In this document: one piece after another, positions 14,407 through 26,630 of the stretch
Numbering within the stretch: the stretch's first letter is position 1
Layout: each line of letters starts with the position of its first letter
NCBI GenBank assembly: GCA_018105865.1
Contig: CM030834.1
Span: forward strand, 19,186,219 to 19,250,218
Direction of reading: 5' to 3'
Length of the DNA: 64,000 nucleotides
Source of the DNA: Metaphire vulgaris
Lineage: Eukaryota > Annelida > Clitellata > Crassiclitellata > Megascolecidae
Program-made: the position numbers and the translations under genes
The notes under the pieces: generated by a model
What the model was told of the DNA's origin: nothing
What the model saw: only the letters and a program-made list of their open reading frames with translations
Databases searched by the model: none

Positions 14407-15024
14407 TATATGCAGTAACCCTATATATAAAACAATTCCATTAGCAAAATGATAAGATTCCTGGGCTATTGTTGTTGTTGTTACATATTGCTTTGTTAAA
14501 TGGAACACAATGCAGTCTGTGGTGCCTAAGAATTTACGACCGCATTAGACGACTTAGCGATTTCGGCGCATGAAGTATATATTAGCCTGCGTTGAGTTAT
14601 GTCTGTGCAGATGGTTCTCTCTCAGCGCCGAAGAATCGTACACCAGAAGCGTTCCTAACTAAACGGACGGATTAGCAGCGAGACTTACAGTGTAAAATAC
14701 AGTATATAGCACAGTAGTCGACTGGGCCTAAGTTATATATGCTTATCTTGCGAAGAAACTTGTAATCAAGGGAGCAATGCTTGGCCGAGACTAGAGCTAC
14801 GTCTAGACTTGCTATAGGCTGTTTAAAATAGCTTCTAATGCAATAGTTTAATTCTGCCAGGCAGTTTTCAGCTTTTTTCATTTAGAAAACAATGGGATAA
14901 GATTAATCCCAGACTAAAATGTTCAACCTCCAAAAGAATCGTCCCCAACGTTAACCGGTTATTATTAGGGCACTTCTGTTATAATGGCATGAATTATAAC
15001 CAAAACCAAAATTATTTTATATGA

Positions 15025-15106
<82 letters not shown>

Positions 15107-15758
15107 AACAGATACAGAGACAGACAGACAGAGAAGGAGAGGCAGAGAAACAGACATACAGATAGACAGATACAGAGACAGAGAAAGGGAGGCAGAGAAA
15201 CCTACATACATACAGACGGATACAGAGACAGATAGGCAGAGAGACAGACAGGCATAGCTAATTCATAGACTAATAAGGCTTACACACGAGCGCTATAGAA
15301 ATTGACGTAAGTTTCCATGACAACTGTTGATCGCTGCACGGTCTGTGTCTCTGTGAAGGTGATTATCGTCTGCGCATCGATATGAAGACGTGGGAAGATG
15401 AACTTCGCTGGGCCGAGTACCGCCACTTCCGCGTGGCAGACGAGACGGACAAGTATCGTCTGCTGCGCGTCGACGGCTACCGCGGCGACGCCGGCGACTC
15501 GCTGTCGTCGCCGTGGGACAACGACCACCGCGGACAGCAGTTCAGCACCTTCGACAGCGACAACGACGACCGCTACTACGACAACTGCGCCGAGCTCTTC
15601 CGCGGCGCCTGGTGGTTCCGCAGCTGCTTCAGCGCCCACCTGAACGGCGTCTACTATCCGAAGGGACTGCACAGCGACTACTTCGTCCGCAACGGGATCC
15701 AGTGGAACTCCATCCATACGCACTCGTCGCTCCGGGAAGTGACGATGATGATACGCGC

Positions 15759-15800
<42 letters not shown>

Positions 15801-15855
15801 CGACGACGACGTCGGAGGGGGCATCTCCAACGGGATCGAACGCCGCGGGGCGTAG
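13709..15855 (+). CDS. Fibrinogen-related domain protein, 3' exons (join 13709..13849, 15359..15855)
   Basis: Two exons join in phase 1 to give most of a fibrinogen C-terminal (FReD) domain, the fold of ficolins, tachylectins, angiopoietins and invertebrate FREPs. These are normally secreted and bind acetylated sugars or other ligands. Exon 1 gives [18 protein letters not shown] and [14 protein letters not shown]. Exon 2 gives [15 protein letters not shown], the calcium-site motif [29 protein letters not shown] with the second cysteine of the usual disulphide, NGIQWNSI and [10 protein letters not shown]. The domain is complete from the WTV segment onward. The N-terminal part (usually 'C.D....SG.Y.I.P...VYCDM') and any signal peptide must be upstream and were not found. 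After the normal domain end the frame runs through about 18 Asp residues and [14 protein letters not shown]. It is the only recognisable gene on its strand here. Whether it acts in immunity or development cannot be told. Confidence 0.9.
13850..15358 (+). other. FReD gene intron
   Basis: A 1,509-bp GT..AG intron holding (CT)n(TA)n at 14346-14412 and a (GA)n/(GACA)n purine tract at 15027-15252. The 14900-15000 stretch shows nothing recognisable. Confidence 0.8.
15027..15252. repeat. (GA)n / (GACA)n purine-rich tract
   Basis: About 50 bp of pure GA followed by interrupted GACAGACA units over 170 bp, within the FReD intron. Confidence 0.9.
15359..15855 (+). CDS. FReD terminal coding exon with poly-Asp tail
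   Basis: Acceptor CTGTGAAG at 15357-15358; phase fits the previous exon to give Gln-Gly-Asp. The exon is strongly GC-biased, with C or G at most third positions, unlike flanking DNA. Stop TAG is at 15853-15855. From about 15757 the frame is a (GAT)n/(GAC)n run. Confidence 0.9.
15757..15810 (+). repeat. Coding (GAT)n/(GAC)n microsatellite
   Basis: GAT units followed by four GAC units, in frame, coding the Asp run at the FReD C-terminus. Length is likely to vary between alleles. Confidence 0.9.
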
Positions 15856-16435
15856 AGCTGCGCAGACGGTCTGCCGCCACCAGGGTCATTTCTAGGATTA
15901 TCAATTTTGGGGAGATTGTCGGTAAATTCTGGCAAAAAGTCTGACGAACAAAACAAGGTGTCATCCCATAGGTGAAATGGGGAGGGGGCTTGTAGGTGTC
16001 GGTCTGAAATTTTGGGACTTGGGCGTGTTGGGGGGGGTTAGGGGTGTAAAAATATCCCTGGTCGTCACCGAAGAAGCAGGGGTCGTCGTTTTTCTACTGG
16101 TCGTGGTTGCCGCGGTAGCGACCGTGGTCGAACAATGATTCTGTGTTAATCCGACGTCTAGCGACTGCTGTTATATGACTACTACAATGGCTTAGCAACG
16201 CGTCTTTGTAGATATGCGAACGAGTAGGATTCTTGCCGGTAGACAACAGTTGCCGAGCAGAACCGATAGATAGAGGGACAAGATTATGCGCATGTACGAT
16301 GCCGAGTGTCCGCTTAGGTGCAACTGCAAGCAGGACAATCTAAACGTTGAATGACTGCATTAATTAATAGAAATTCGTGCGTGCCTTTTGAATTCGAGTT
16401 TCCTCCTGTCTATGCAGATCGTTCCCTCGGAAAAG
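15856..16435. other. 3' flank of the FReD gene with element relic
   Basis: A hairpin-module copy (TGACGAAC, A-rich, GGTGTCATC) lies at 15942-15966, about 90 bp past the stop, in G-rich DNA like the interior of the hAT-like MITEs. No inverted termini were found. No gene recognised to 16435. Confidence 0.45.
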
Positions 16436-16630
16436 CAGCGTTTATTCTAGGCCTTCTCTGGGGAGGGGAATCCCCCCCCCCAAAAGTTTTAAGATCCCCC
16501 CCAAAAAAATTTTTTTATATGTTGGCTGAGGAGATGGAAATTTCTCCTCCAAAAGTGTGGAGACTCAGACCTTGTCCCCCCAAACATTTCAAAATCCCCC
16601 CCAATGTCAAGGTGGCTAGAATAAACACTG
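16436..16630. mobile_element. hAT-like MITE, CAGTGTTTATTCTAG family, copy 1
   Basis: Begins CAGCGTTTATTCTAGG and ends CTAGAATAAACACTG. It is flanked by a perfect 8-bp duplication CGGAAAAG (16428-16435 and 16631-16638). The interior alternates C-runs with TTTTAAGATCC-type segments. A second copy in opposite orientation is at 28891-29113. Confidence 0.9.
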
Positions 16631-16968
16631 CGGAAAAGTCTCAACAGATGACGCAGAAACAACCAACAACCAGCAACCAACAACCATTCTCTCGTCCGGT
16701 CTGCTAACAAATTAGTTTTCGTATTCATTGGGAACAACGGAACAAAAGTTCATATTCCGAAACATTTTGCTACGAAACATTTTCTACTGTATAAGTCATT
16801 AAGTCAACAGCGGTTAGAGTTTGTTTATAGACGCGTCCGTCTAAAAGACGATGGGCTCTATAAGTCATTTTCAACCAGGGCTTGTCACCGGCTATGGCGG
16901 ACCCGTCGGTTAAGCGTATTTGCACAATTTCTAAGATGTGTTCTGTGCTTAACGAAGGTGTGTTTGAG

Positions 16969-17158
16969 CAGTGGCGTGTAGAGAATGGCCGACGCCCGGG
17001 GCCAAGTTGTCCACAAAGTACGCCCACGAGCAAAAAAACGTCATCAGCCCCCAAAAACGTCTGACAAGCAAAAAAAGGTCATCGGGTCAATTTTACGCCT
17101 CCCCCTGGTCTGCGCCCGGGGCCACCGCCCCACTCGCCCCCCCCTCTACACGCTACTG
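16969..17158. mobile_element. hAT-like MITE with two hairpin modules
   Basis: Begins CAGTGGCGTGTAGAG and ends CTCTACACGCTACTG (one mismatch as inverted repeat). Perfect 8-bp duplication TGTTTGAG at 16961-16968 and 17159-17166. Contains module copies at 17025-17045 and 17062-17083, and an internal inverted pair CGCCCGGGGCC. Confidence 0.9.
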
Positions 17159-17166
17159 TGTTTGAG

Positions 17167-17797
17167 TCAAATGACAGCTGGCTTAACTAGCCCGAAATTT
17201 AGAATCTTATCATCTCTTTTCATTTCGTTTACTAATTGCCTAATGTATTCGTGGTATTTTAATATGAATTCAAATGGATTTTGTTCTAGCATTTAGGCCC
17301 TACTGAAAATCTAAGGACTTCTTTTCTGCTAGCGTTCGCCAGATGGCGACAGAATCCATTTGTCGTGAACAACAGTGCGACGTGAATGCTACGATTTCAA
17401 ATAGTTAATTATCTGTGCATGTAGAACAACCGGCAGGGTCGTTTATAGAAAAAGACGATGGATTTGTATGTTTATTCTCCTTTCAACCAGGGCTTGCTTA
17501 TTGCAAAATGGGGTTTACCTCCAGTCGCAATCCAGTTTACGAGTCGACGAGGACGGATAATTTGGGTGTCAAAAGTTCCACGGTTAACCCTCATGATTCC
17601 CGTTGGATATTGAATTTTTTACAGCTGGATGAGTAATTAGATCTCTGATGTTATTATAAAATACCGAACGTTAGTATTTCGCTTCAAAATTAGGCCCTAC
17701 ATAAAATTCGGAAGAGCCTCGCCTCGAATTAGCGGCGAAAGTACAAATTGTAACTTGTAAGCCGTTGAAACCTGCAGCGAGGTTAGTTAACCCTTTC
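17167..17797. other. No recognised gene
   Basis: Ordinary AT-rich DNA with short open frames (for example 17415-17636 plus) that show no recognisable similarity. Confidence 0.5.
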
Positions 17798-17892
<95 letters not shown>

Positions 17893-17930
17893 TGTTTATA
17901 TAGCGCAATAGATATTTTTAACACAAAGTC
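17798..17930 (-). mobile_element. (AAT)n array with L2/CR1-type 3' end
   Basis: About 31 AAT units (17798-17891) abut ACTGTTTATATAGCGCAAT. Similar 'tatatagcgc' ends occur at 18202, 38290, 45455, 54870 and 59740, several next to microsatellites. This resembles 3' ends of CR1/L2-class retrotransposons with simple-repeat tails; here the element would be on the minus strand. Confidence 0.5.
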
Positions 17931-17994
17931 TCAAACCGGAACTTCGGAAGATGGCACATTAATATTTATGTGCATAGTTTCTATAGCAAGTCAC

Positions 17995-18180
17995 CAGTGG
18001 CGGCTCTAGGATTTGGCAAGTGGGGGGCCGTTGGGGGGCAACTTCTAATCATGGGGGCCAACCATTTGTTGTTTAATGTATGTAGCATTAAGTATAGGGT
18101 CCCAACTGGGGGGCCACTGGGGGGGGCAGGCTCTCAATAGGGGGCACGGGCCCCCTCTGCTCCCGGTGGAGCCGCCACTG
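17995..18180. mobile_element. hAT-like MITE, CAGTGGCGGCTCC family, copy 2
   Basis: Begins CAGTGGCGGCTCTAGG and ends GGAGCCGCCACTG. The interior matches 12941-13113 in order and orientation, with more G-runs. No clean 8-bp duplication was found. Confidence 0.75.
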
Positions 18181-19507
18181 GTAGCAACCGAATGAACCCA
18201 TAACTTATATAGCGCTATTAGATTTTCGTGACAGCGGAAACATATCGCGATATGATCGGTTCTACGATAATATCGCGACAACGATTACAGCCCTATCGCT
18301 CATACTGTACGGTCTTTGGTAAAGACGATATTGTATTCGCTAGGTGGCAGCAGATAAGCGCCAATGCAAGTCGTTTTAATGAAAGGTTCGAAAAGCGGGT
18401 GATGATTTCCAAGACCGTCCGCACAACGTAAACCTCTTGCTTCACCCTGTCAACCTTAACTGAACTGTATTTAAATTCTTTAGATTCATGTGCAGGGGTT
18501 CTAAAGAGATACGTTAGTGCACACAAATTTCGTAAAATTGTTCCCCTCCACCCTTGCCAACAACTGTCAAACTTTCAGTGAACCCTCTAGAATTATGTCA
18601 AAAACGTTTGACAGCCCCCCTGAGAGCACTGACGGTCCCATAAAAATTTTAGGTTATTATTTTTTGTGGTGATGAGACCTTTTCCCCTTTTTACTCATCA
18701 AGTGTCAAAATGTTGCAATGAATAGTAGGCCTATATCATGAAATTTCTATTTTTTATTATTTGTAAAAAATGAAATCGTTGACGTCAACTTCTCTTGACC
18801 ACCACGCCTTCCCCATGTCAACAACTGCCAAACTTTTAGAGCCCCTCTCTCCTAATTTGGTGTCGTAGTTAATGGACAGCCCCAAAGTAAAAAAAAAGGT
18901 CAACATCGCACTGGCGTAGATACGAGGAGGGGCAAAGGGGTCGACCCCCTAGTCGAGTCAAGACTAGTTGCAAGTTTCGTTCAAAGCCGAAGAACAATTT
19001 TGCTCAGACTGGTGCAACGGTGACCAACGGTGGCAACGGCCAGCGAGTCTGCCACTAAATCACAAAAACAAGTAATAAGTATATCATTGGGCGAGCGGTA
19101 AGTTACAACGTGACCTCCGGATTTGTGTGATTTCTACCCTGGCCGTTTGTACTACAAGGCCGACTGGCGTATAAGCTTACATTCCCTGGATCATTTGTCT
19201 AAATTTTTCTGCAAACCGCGTTTACGGTTAACCCTAAGAACAAGCTTCCTTCGATGAAATGTCGAACGCATGCGCCGCCGAACATTCGGCGTTTACGCAA
19301 AGAACTCGTTAAATCGCTATCTGCTGTTGACGTTTCATTCGCCAGATGGCCAGTCGTCCTCGGTTCGGCGACATGAACCCCTTCGCCGCGCCTCTTGTCT
19401 GCGCGCCTTAAATGCTGGTAGATAGCCATCATCTACCCTCCCTCGTTTCGACCATTCGTCTGCTTCGACCATCGTCTCCCAGTATACTGACAGTATACAC
19501 GGAAGCC
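18181..19507. other. No recognised gene; element fragments
   Basis: Contains C-rich 'CCCCTCCACCCTTGCCAACA'-like segments at about 18545 and 18810 that look like related halves of a degraded element, and a hairpin-module-like A run with GGTCAACATC at 18888-18908 next to CACTGGCGTAGATACG. No exon supported. Confidence 0.4.
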
Positions 19508-19709
<202 letters not shown>

Positions 19710-19930
19710 CGGCGTCCCATAACTTTCCCTCTGGCGTCGAAGGCGGAACCTCGACGAGTCAAAATACGAATCTGTGGAACCTTACTCCGGCGTCGACTGG
19801 CTCATTTCTGGCTCTTAACGACGATTGAGAACCACCCCCACACCCCGATCCCCATCCCCAACCACCTCTTCCCCCTCCCCATAAACCCAATAGCCAACTA
19901 CTAGCCAACGTGCGACTGTGTTCATGCGTG

Positions 19931-20211
<281 letters not shown>

Positions 20212-20298
20212 TTACGTATCCATCTCCGTATCTCCTTGGTTCTTCGTGTCCGCCTCCGTCGGACCCCATCTGCTGCTGCTGCTGCTGCAGCCGTCGTC

Positions 20299-20607
20299 GT
20301 TGGCATCCGGGTGCTGCTGGTGCTGCTGCTGCTGCGCCGTCGTCAGTACCAGAACCACTTGAACCGCGTGACATTCGCCGAGTCGGCGGCGGCGGCGGCG
20401 GCGGGGGCGACGCCGCTGCATCTGCCCCGGGAAGACGCTCGTCTCGACGGCAGCGGCGGCGGCGGCGGCGACGGAAGACGACGGCGGCCGCATCGCCGGC
20501 ACCGTCTTAACCAGCTACTAATGGCATATTTATACACAATCTTATTTATGCTTGCGTGCGGCGCGCAGACATGTGTATACACGTGTGCTCCTATATGCTT
20601 AAATTAA
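20299..20607 (+). other. Candidate 3' exon of an unrecognised membrane protein
   Basis: An acceptor-like CTGCTGCTGCTGCTGCAG ends at 20290, and the first usable bases follow it. The plus frame then reads VVVGIRVLLVLLLLRRRQYQ, a hydrophobic stretch ending in basic residues as at a membrane-cytoplasm boundary. It continues NHLNRVTFAES, Ala and Gly runs and a basic tail to TAA at 20605-20607. GC content and third-position bias resemble the FReD and Tbx2/3 exons. Against it: CTG and GGC repeats make any frame look biased, and no partner exon was found. Confidence 0.25.
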
Positions 20608-21362
20608 ATGTATACATCGTGTAAGCCGAGGAGGTGCACACGCACACGCGAGACATCTTCGGCCGATTAGGAATATTATTATTTTTATTATCCGGTGATA
20701 AAGTTCTTCGATAAAATTTTTTAAAAGGAAAGTATGTAACACTGCGACTGAAGTCTGACGTTTTGAATCAACGAAAACGAAACGCAGAAACGGGGGAGTG
20801 GGGGGAGGGGGGTTAGGAGCAGAAGCAACAAAATGCGGAGACCGGTTACAGGAAAGAAAGACAGTCCGGACCCTTTGAAGACGGAATAGAGCGCTGGCTG
20901 GCGCCGGAAAATCGGCATGAATAGCGTCCATTCTGTACATCCTTCTCTCCTTCTCTTGTTTCCTCCTTCCATCACATTCCTCCTCCTCCTCCTCCTCCTC
21001 CTCCTTCCTCCTCCCTCCTCCTCCTCCTTCTCCTGATTTGGTCTTTGGCATCGAGTTGACGCACGCGATAAGCATCAGTTTCGCAGACGCCGTGCGTGAG
21101 CACTTCAGCGAATTCGGAAGGCTGCAAGCGAAAAGGAAATATTAAGAAAGGAAGATGGAAAGAGAGAGAGAAGGAAGAGGTACTCCAGAGTCGGAAGAGG
21201 AAGATAGAGGAGGAGAGAATGGTATTAGACGAGAACAAGAGAAGACATACAGAGCAGAGGGAAGTCACAGCCGATGGCGAACATCGAAAGATGAAGAACG
21301 AGGGAAGTCTAATAAACATTAAGGCTATAGACAGCATTATAAAGGATAATAATAATAAGTCG
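20608..21362. other. No recognised gene
   Basis: A (CTC)n tract lies at 20980-21036, followed by purine-rich DNA at 21120-21300 that gives a charged, low-complexity open frame. No motif recognised. Confidence 0.45.
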
Positions 21363-21640
<278 letters not shown>

Positions 21641-24390
21641 TTCTCATCGATTTTGCACAAATCCCATGATAACACTAACGCCACACCAGTTCAAATTCCT
21701 GAATAAAGAATATGAACAAATAGTCTTTGTTCAATATAGCCCTGGCTCACATAGCCCTAAAAATTTTTGTCAGGAAATCCGTTGGTCATTTCACCAACTA
21801 GGAATCGGGCTTCCAGTTTCTGGCGGTTACCACACAAAGGTGGGTTCACACGCCCACCAGGCTATTTCCCAGGAATTTGCGTTCGGGGGAGGGGTGTCCC
21901 ATAATTGCAGGGGAGTCAATGCCCAATGCTTCATCTAGACTCCTTGGACCCAAGGGAATAGAATTGGACGGGGGGATGTGGTGGTGGTTCGATGCTTGAC
22001 CCCCGAAAAAAGGAAACTACGAGTCAAAAATACGATTTCCGTTGTCATCTCTTCCGTTTTCATACGGTCCATTCTAATTTTTGTGGAATCATTATAGTGG
22101 CTCAAGTTTCATTCAATAAAAAGAGATGGATTTCCCCCTTTGGAATTTTAAATGAATAGCTTTAACGTCGGTCTGTTTTGGTGATAGCCAACACCACCCC
22201 CACCCCCCACCCGGAAAGGAGAGCAGAGGCAGATGGGTGTCTGCCACAAACTTTCTGGGGGTGTAACCCTCGCTGGGGATGTGCAGGAAATCCCTGACGC
22301 CCACAAAAACACAGAAACACACACATCTGTTGAAACGAAATCCGGAAAACATCGGGCGCCGTCGTCGCCGCCGCCGCCGTAGTCTAGGAGGCTGGTAAAC
22401 AGATTTTAATGGACGGGCCGTCCGTGAGATGAGGAGGAGGAGGAGGGATGCAAGACTCTCCGAGTGGGAGCCCGGTCTCGGCCAATCGCCGTCTAAGGCG
22501 TCGGAGATACGGAGTCTGGTAACGGTCATAACTGATCGCTACACTGGCGTCAGGCCCGCAAGAACTCGTAATAAGATCGGCGTCAAGAACCGCCAGCCTT
22601 TTCAACCGCGTTTCACTATATACTATATACTTATGTTCGTATGAGGAGGTCAGGGTGGCCCCCGAATAGTCTGATAATAAATACGTCCGTCAGTCGATCC
22701 GTCAATTTTCTCTGATATAGTATTATTAATGCTCTCCTCATCCGCCTCCTCCTCCTCATCCCCCTCCTCCTCCTCCTCCTCCTCCTCCTTATCCTTCTCC
22801 TCCTCCTCCTGCTTCCTTGTGGCACGCCTAAAGCAAGAAAATGGAACGAAAGCGGGGACCTAGCGTTAAGAAAATGAGAAGAGAAGGAGAGAGAGGAGGA
22901 GGAAGAAGAGGAGGAGGAGGAGGTTGGGATGGGAAGTGCCACCGTATCACTGCTCCAGTTAATCACTTCAAATTCATATACAGAGATTCAAATCCAGATA
23001 TAGGCCTATAAACGCTACTTAGTATCGGATACTATGTATCCTAAATAATTGTATATATATATACATATATATATGGTATCATGGTATCACCACACTCTCC
23101 AGATACTGTACACTGAGAAGTGTGTCGTCGTATCAGTTGCCCAAAGAGTGCCTATTCATCTGTCTTAAGTCTCATGTGACGTGCATTTGCATCTGTTTTA
23201 CTTTGCTTTACTTACTTACTTGCTTGCTTGCTTGATTCTAGGCGTTCTGAATGGGTCTGCGTCCTCCATCCGGGTCTTTTAAAAAAACAGAATGCTTCGA
23301 CGAACGTACAAGTGGGCGTTTCTATAGAAAGAATATTTCAGGAATAGCAACCGACGCATTTACAGTAAGCTCTGATATGAGCCGATATTATGCCATCAAA
23401 GGTTTTAATTAACGAAGAAACAATAATTATAACCAAGATCTGTGGAAATGACGAACAGAGAAATGGAGAACAAGTTCACTATTTTATCAAGGTGCTATAT
23501 AATAGGGACTAACATAATTATATGATTTCATTTTCACTCTTTTTCTCTCCATGTTTGTAGTCTCTGTCTGTCTGTCTGTCTGTCTGTCCGCCCGTCTGTC
23601 TGTCTGTCACTGCGTCTCTGTTTGTTAATCTCTTTTGTTTTTCCCCGATAAAAAGGCTTTTTCTTCCCTCTCTAGGCCTATATACTCTGATGTAGTTATC
23701 TTTTTTCATTCCTTTTGCTTCGTTCCGTATTACCATAGGGCCTATATTACATTATTGTTATCTTTCTTAATTGCTCTATTTCTTTCTTTTCGTTATTTTT
23801 TCTTCTTACTGTGCAAAGCTGTATACGCAATACGAAATTAGGCCGCCTCTATTTCATTCATTGCACCTTTCCAAGTCAAATTACTTCTGGCATGCGTTTG
23901 TGTGAGTGTGTGTTTGTGTGTGTGTGTGTGTGTGTACGCTTTCATTTCCAATATATTTCGCATAAAGCAAAACACAGTCATGCAGCCAGCAAAGACAGTG
24001 CATATATGCGTTTTTGCAATGATTTCCTTCATTTTCAAATCCCCGATTCCCTTCCGTCTTCATTTCATTCGATCCTTCTTCCCTGTTTCCCTCTTCTTCG
24101 GCGTCTGTTGTTTCTCCGTCGTCGACTCCGACCCTTCATCCGTGCGCGTGCGTTTTCCAGACACGCGCGGTCTTTCCACGTCCTGCGCATTGCTTCTCGT
24201 TTCCACCAACCACGACCATAGGCCTATATACGCCATGAGGAATTTTTCTCGCCGTGTGTATGTATGTATGTATGTATGTATGTATGTGTGTGTGTGTTAG
24301 TGTGTGTTGTATGTGTGTGTATGTGTGTACCTCCGATTTTTCTTTAAAATTCTATCTGTATATTATACATATTATACGCTATATATAGCG

Positions 24391-24427
<37 letters not shown>

Positions 24428-24775
24428 ATATATATAGCTTCAGATGTTTTCTTATAAATACTGTGCTGATAAGAAACTCGATCTCGCGACAGTTTGGCCG
24501 ATGTTCTTGTCAAATGGAATCAGTTTCGCTGGTTCCAAAAAAGTCGTATTTCTTTAATCTAAGAACCTCATTCTGTCTTCCCGACTTCCTGCCGACGCCA
24601 CTGCAGAATCCGATGCTAATTAAGAAGACATTATTTTGAGCAATACATGCATGCAGTTGGGTTTATTAGATATTGTAATGAGGGCCCACGGTCGGCAATG
24701 ATTTTTGAGGGCCTAGACCCCACCCCACTATAAGACCATGTCGACATGTCGTCGCCACTCGTTTTAAACTCAAAT
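21641..24775. other. No recognised gene; microsatellites
   Basis: GC-rich islands at 22350-22600 with open frames on both strands but no recognisable domain. (TCC)n at 22740-22810, (TCTG)n at 23562-23608, (GT)n at 23904-23934, (GTAT)n at 24255-24286, (TA)n at 24389-24437. Confidence 0.45.
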
Positions 24776-24806
24776 TCTCTTTTTCTCTCTTTCTTTCTCT
24801 TTCTCT

Positions 24807-24850
<44 letters not shown>

Positions 24851-24948
24851 CTCTGTCTTTCTGTCCTGCGCATCTCTCTGTCTCTGTCTCTCTGTCTCTC
24901 TGTCTCTGTCTCTGTCTCTGTCTCTGTCTCTGTTTTTCTCTGCCTCTG

Positions 24949-25000
<52 letters not shown>

Positions 25001-25026
25001 CTCTCTATCTCTACCTCTTTTTCTTT
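24776..25026. repeat. 250-bp TC/TCTG pyrimidine tract
   Basis: TTTC, TC, TCTG and TC blocks nearly devoid of A, with one short interruption (CCTGCGCATC) at 24865-24874. Confidence 0.95.
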
Positions 25027-25194
25027 AAAATTTATCAAAGCGTATCTGGTTAATTATCGTCGGTGTTTGGCCATATACACGTGAGCGCCTATCTTATCGA
25101 GGCGACGAAATCCCGGCCACAGCAATTGTCAGTTGTCAGCACAGACCTGACCTTATCGGGCGTTTATGGCGATTGCACAAGAGGATCGTGATGC

Positions 25195-25540
25195 GGGACA
25201 GGACACTGGAGTCGACCTACCCCTCCCCCCCCCCACTCGCACACGCCGCCGCCGCCGCCGCACGGGACGCGGTTGCTCTCGGACATGGTCGGTCAGAGAC
25301 GGCGACCGGTCCAGATAATGGGGTAGGAGGGCGGGGAGGGGAGGGGGAGAAACGGGTCGGCCAATCGCCAGAATCTCCGTCGGGAGAGATTTATCTCGGA
25401 CTCGCCGCCTCTGCTCGCCGGCGATCCATCAAGGATACGCGTACGGGAGGTTCTTCCGAACTGGATCCTGCTTGTGCCGTCGGTGGTGGTGCCAGCACGA
25501 TCGCCCCGTGGTTGTCGAATCTGGTCTAATAATTATCTGC
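25195..25540. other. GC-rich island, function unknown
   Basis: CpG-rich sequence with (GCC)n and open frames on both strands (plus 25173-25529). No domain is recognisable and no convincing splice pair was found. It may be a CpG island or unrecognised coding DNA. Confidence 0.3.
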
Positions 25541-25587
25541 GCTGCTGTCAAGGCGATGGAACGCCTTGAACAGCGCTCTCTCCCCTT

Positions 25588-25626
25588 CTCTTTGTCTGTC
25601 TGTCTGTCTCTCTCTGTCTGTCTCTC

Positions 25627-25667
<41 letters not shown>

Positions 25668-25672
25668 GTCTG
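25588..25672. repeat. (TCTG)n microsatellite
   Basis: TCTG units with short TC interruptions over about 85 bp. Confidence 0.95.
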
Positions 25673-26031
25673 CCTATCTGCTGTTCACCCTGGAAGGGAT
25701 TATTGTGTATGGCACTTGAGAAAACCCCGTCTGGCGTGGCGAACGCGCTATCACCTGGCGATGCCAACGCCGGTTCCAAGACTTCTGGGACGTGGGGCGG
25801 TCTGCGAGAGACCCGCTCCACCCATCCCCATCCCTCCGCCACGCAGACCGTTCCGTTCGCCGCAAACGAGCGATAGGGAAATCTTAAAGACTCGATTGCG
25901 TTTCAGTTTTCGCGTCACTTCGAACGATAAGTCGTAACACAAGTATCCGAATAATATATAATATATATATATATACTCTCAACTCACAGCTGACATAACA
26001 GTTGCAGCAGAAGACAGATTGATCATGCACC

Positions 26032-26069
<38 letters not shown>

Positions 26070-26465
26070 CACGCACACACACGTCCACACGCCCACATGA
26101 GTGAGAGAATCATTGGTCTAATAAACGTGTCTCTAATGGCGTTGTTATAAAAGTTTCAAGCAACCGCCGTTAAAGTCAATGTGATAATCGTTTTTATATC
26201 CGCCGGTGTCGCGACCTTCTTTTATAGACAACGAATGAAGGCGAAGTTTATGAAGCACTCTGAGGGCGCATATACCCGGCCACGCAATAAGCGACGTCGC
26301 CGCTGATTATGGTTATGGGGGCTGCAGAAGGCCCTCGGTACACGCATGCGCAGAGAGGTTCCTTAGCGTCTCTTAGTAACGTTTCTACGACGGCCTCTTA
26401 ACCCTGCAAAGAATCGTTGTTACAGGCGATTTATTGATGACTTCGATTAGGTTCGTGATTGAAAT

Positions 26466-26483
26466 ACTACTACTGCTATACTG

Positions 26484-26514
<31 letters not shown>

Positions 26515-26575
26515 CTACTACTACTCTACTACTACTACTACTACTCTGTACTACTACTACTACTACTACTACTAC

Positions 26576-26607
<32 letters not shown>

Positions 26608-26630
26608 GTAATAGTAGTTTTAGTAGTAGT
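26466..26630. repeat. Compound (CTA)(TCTG)(CTA)(ATA)(GTA) microsatellite
   Basis: Successive arrays of different trinucleotides and one TCTG block. A similar mixture is at 27601-27791. Confidence 0.9.

Noticed and set aside
24776..25026. CRISPR-like array suspicion for regular TCTG/TC tracts
   Set aside because: No spacers or separate repeat units; simple microsatellite in animal DNA.
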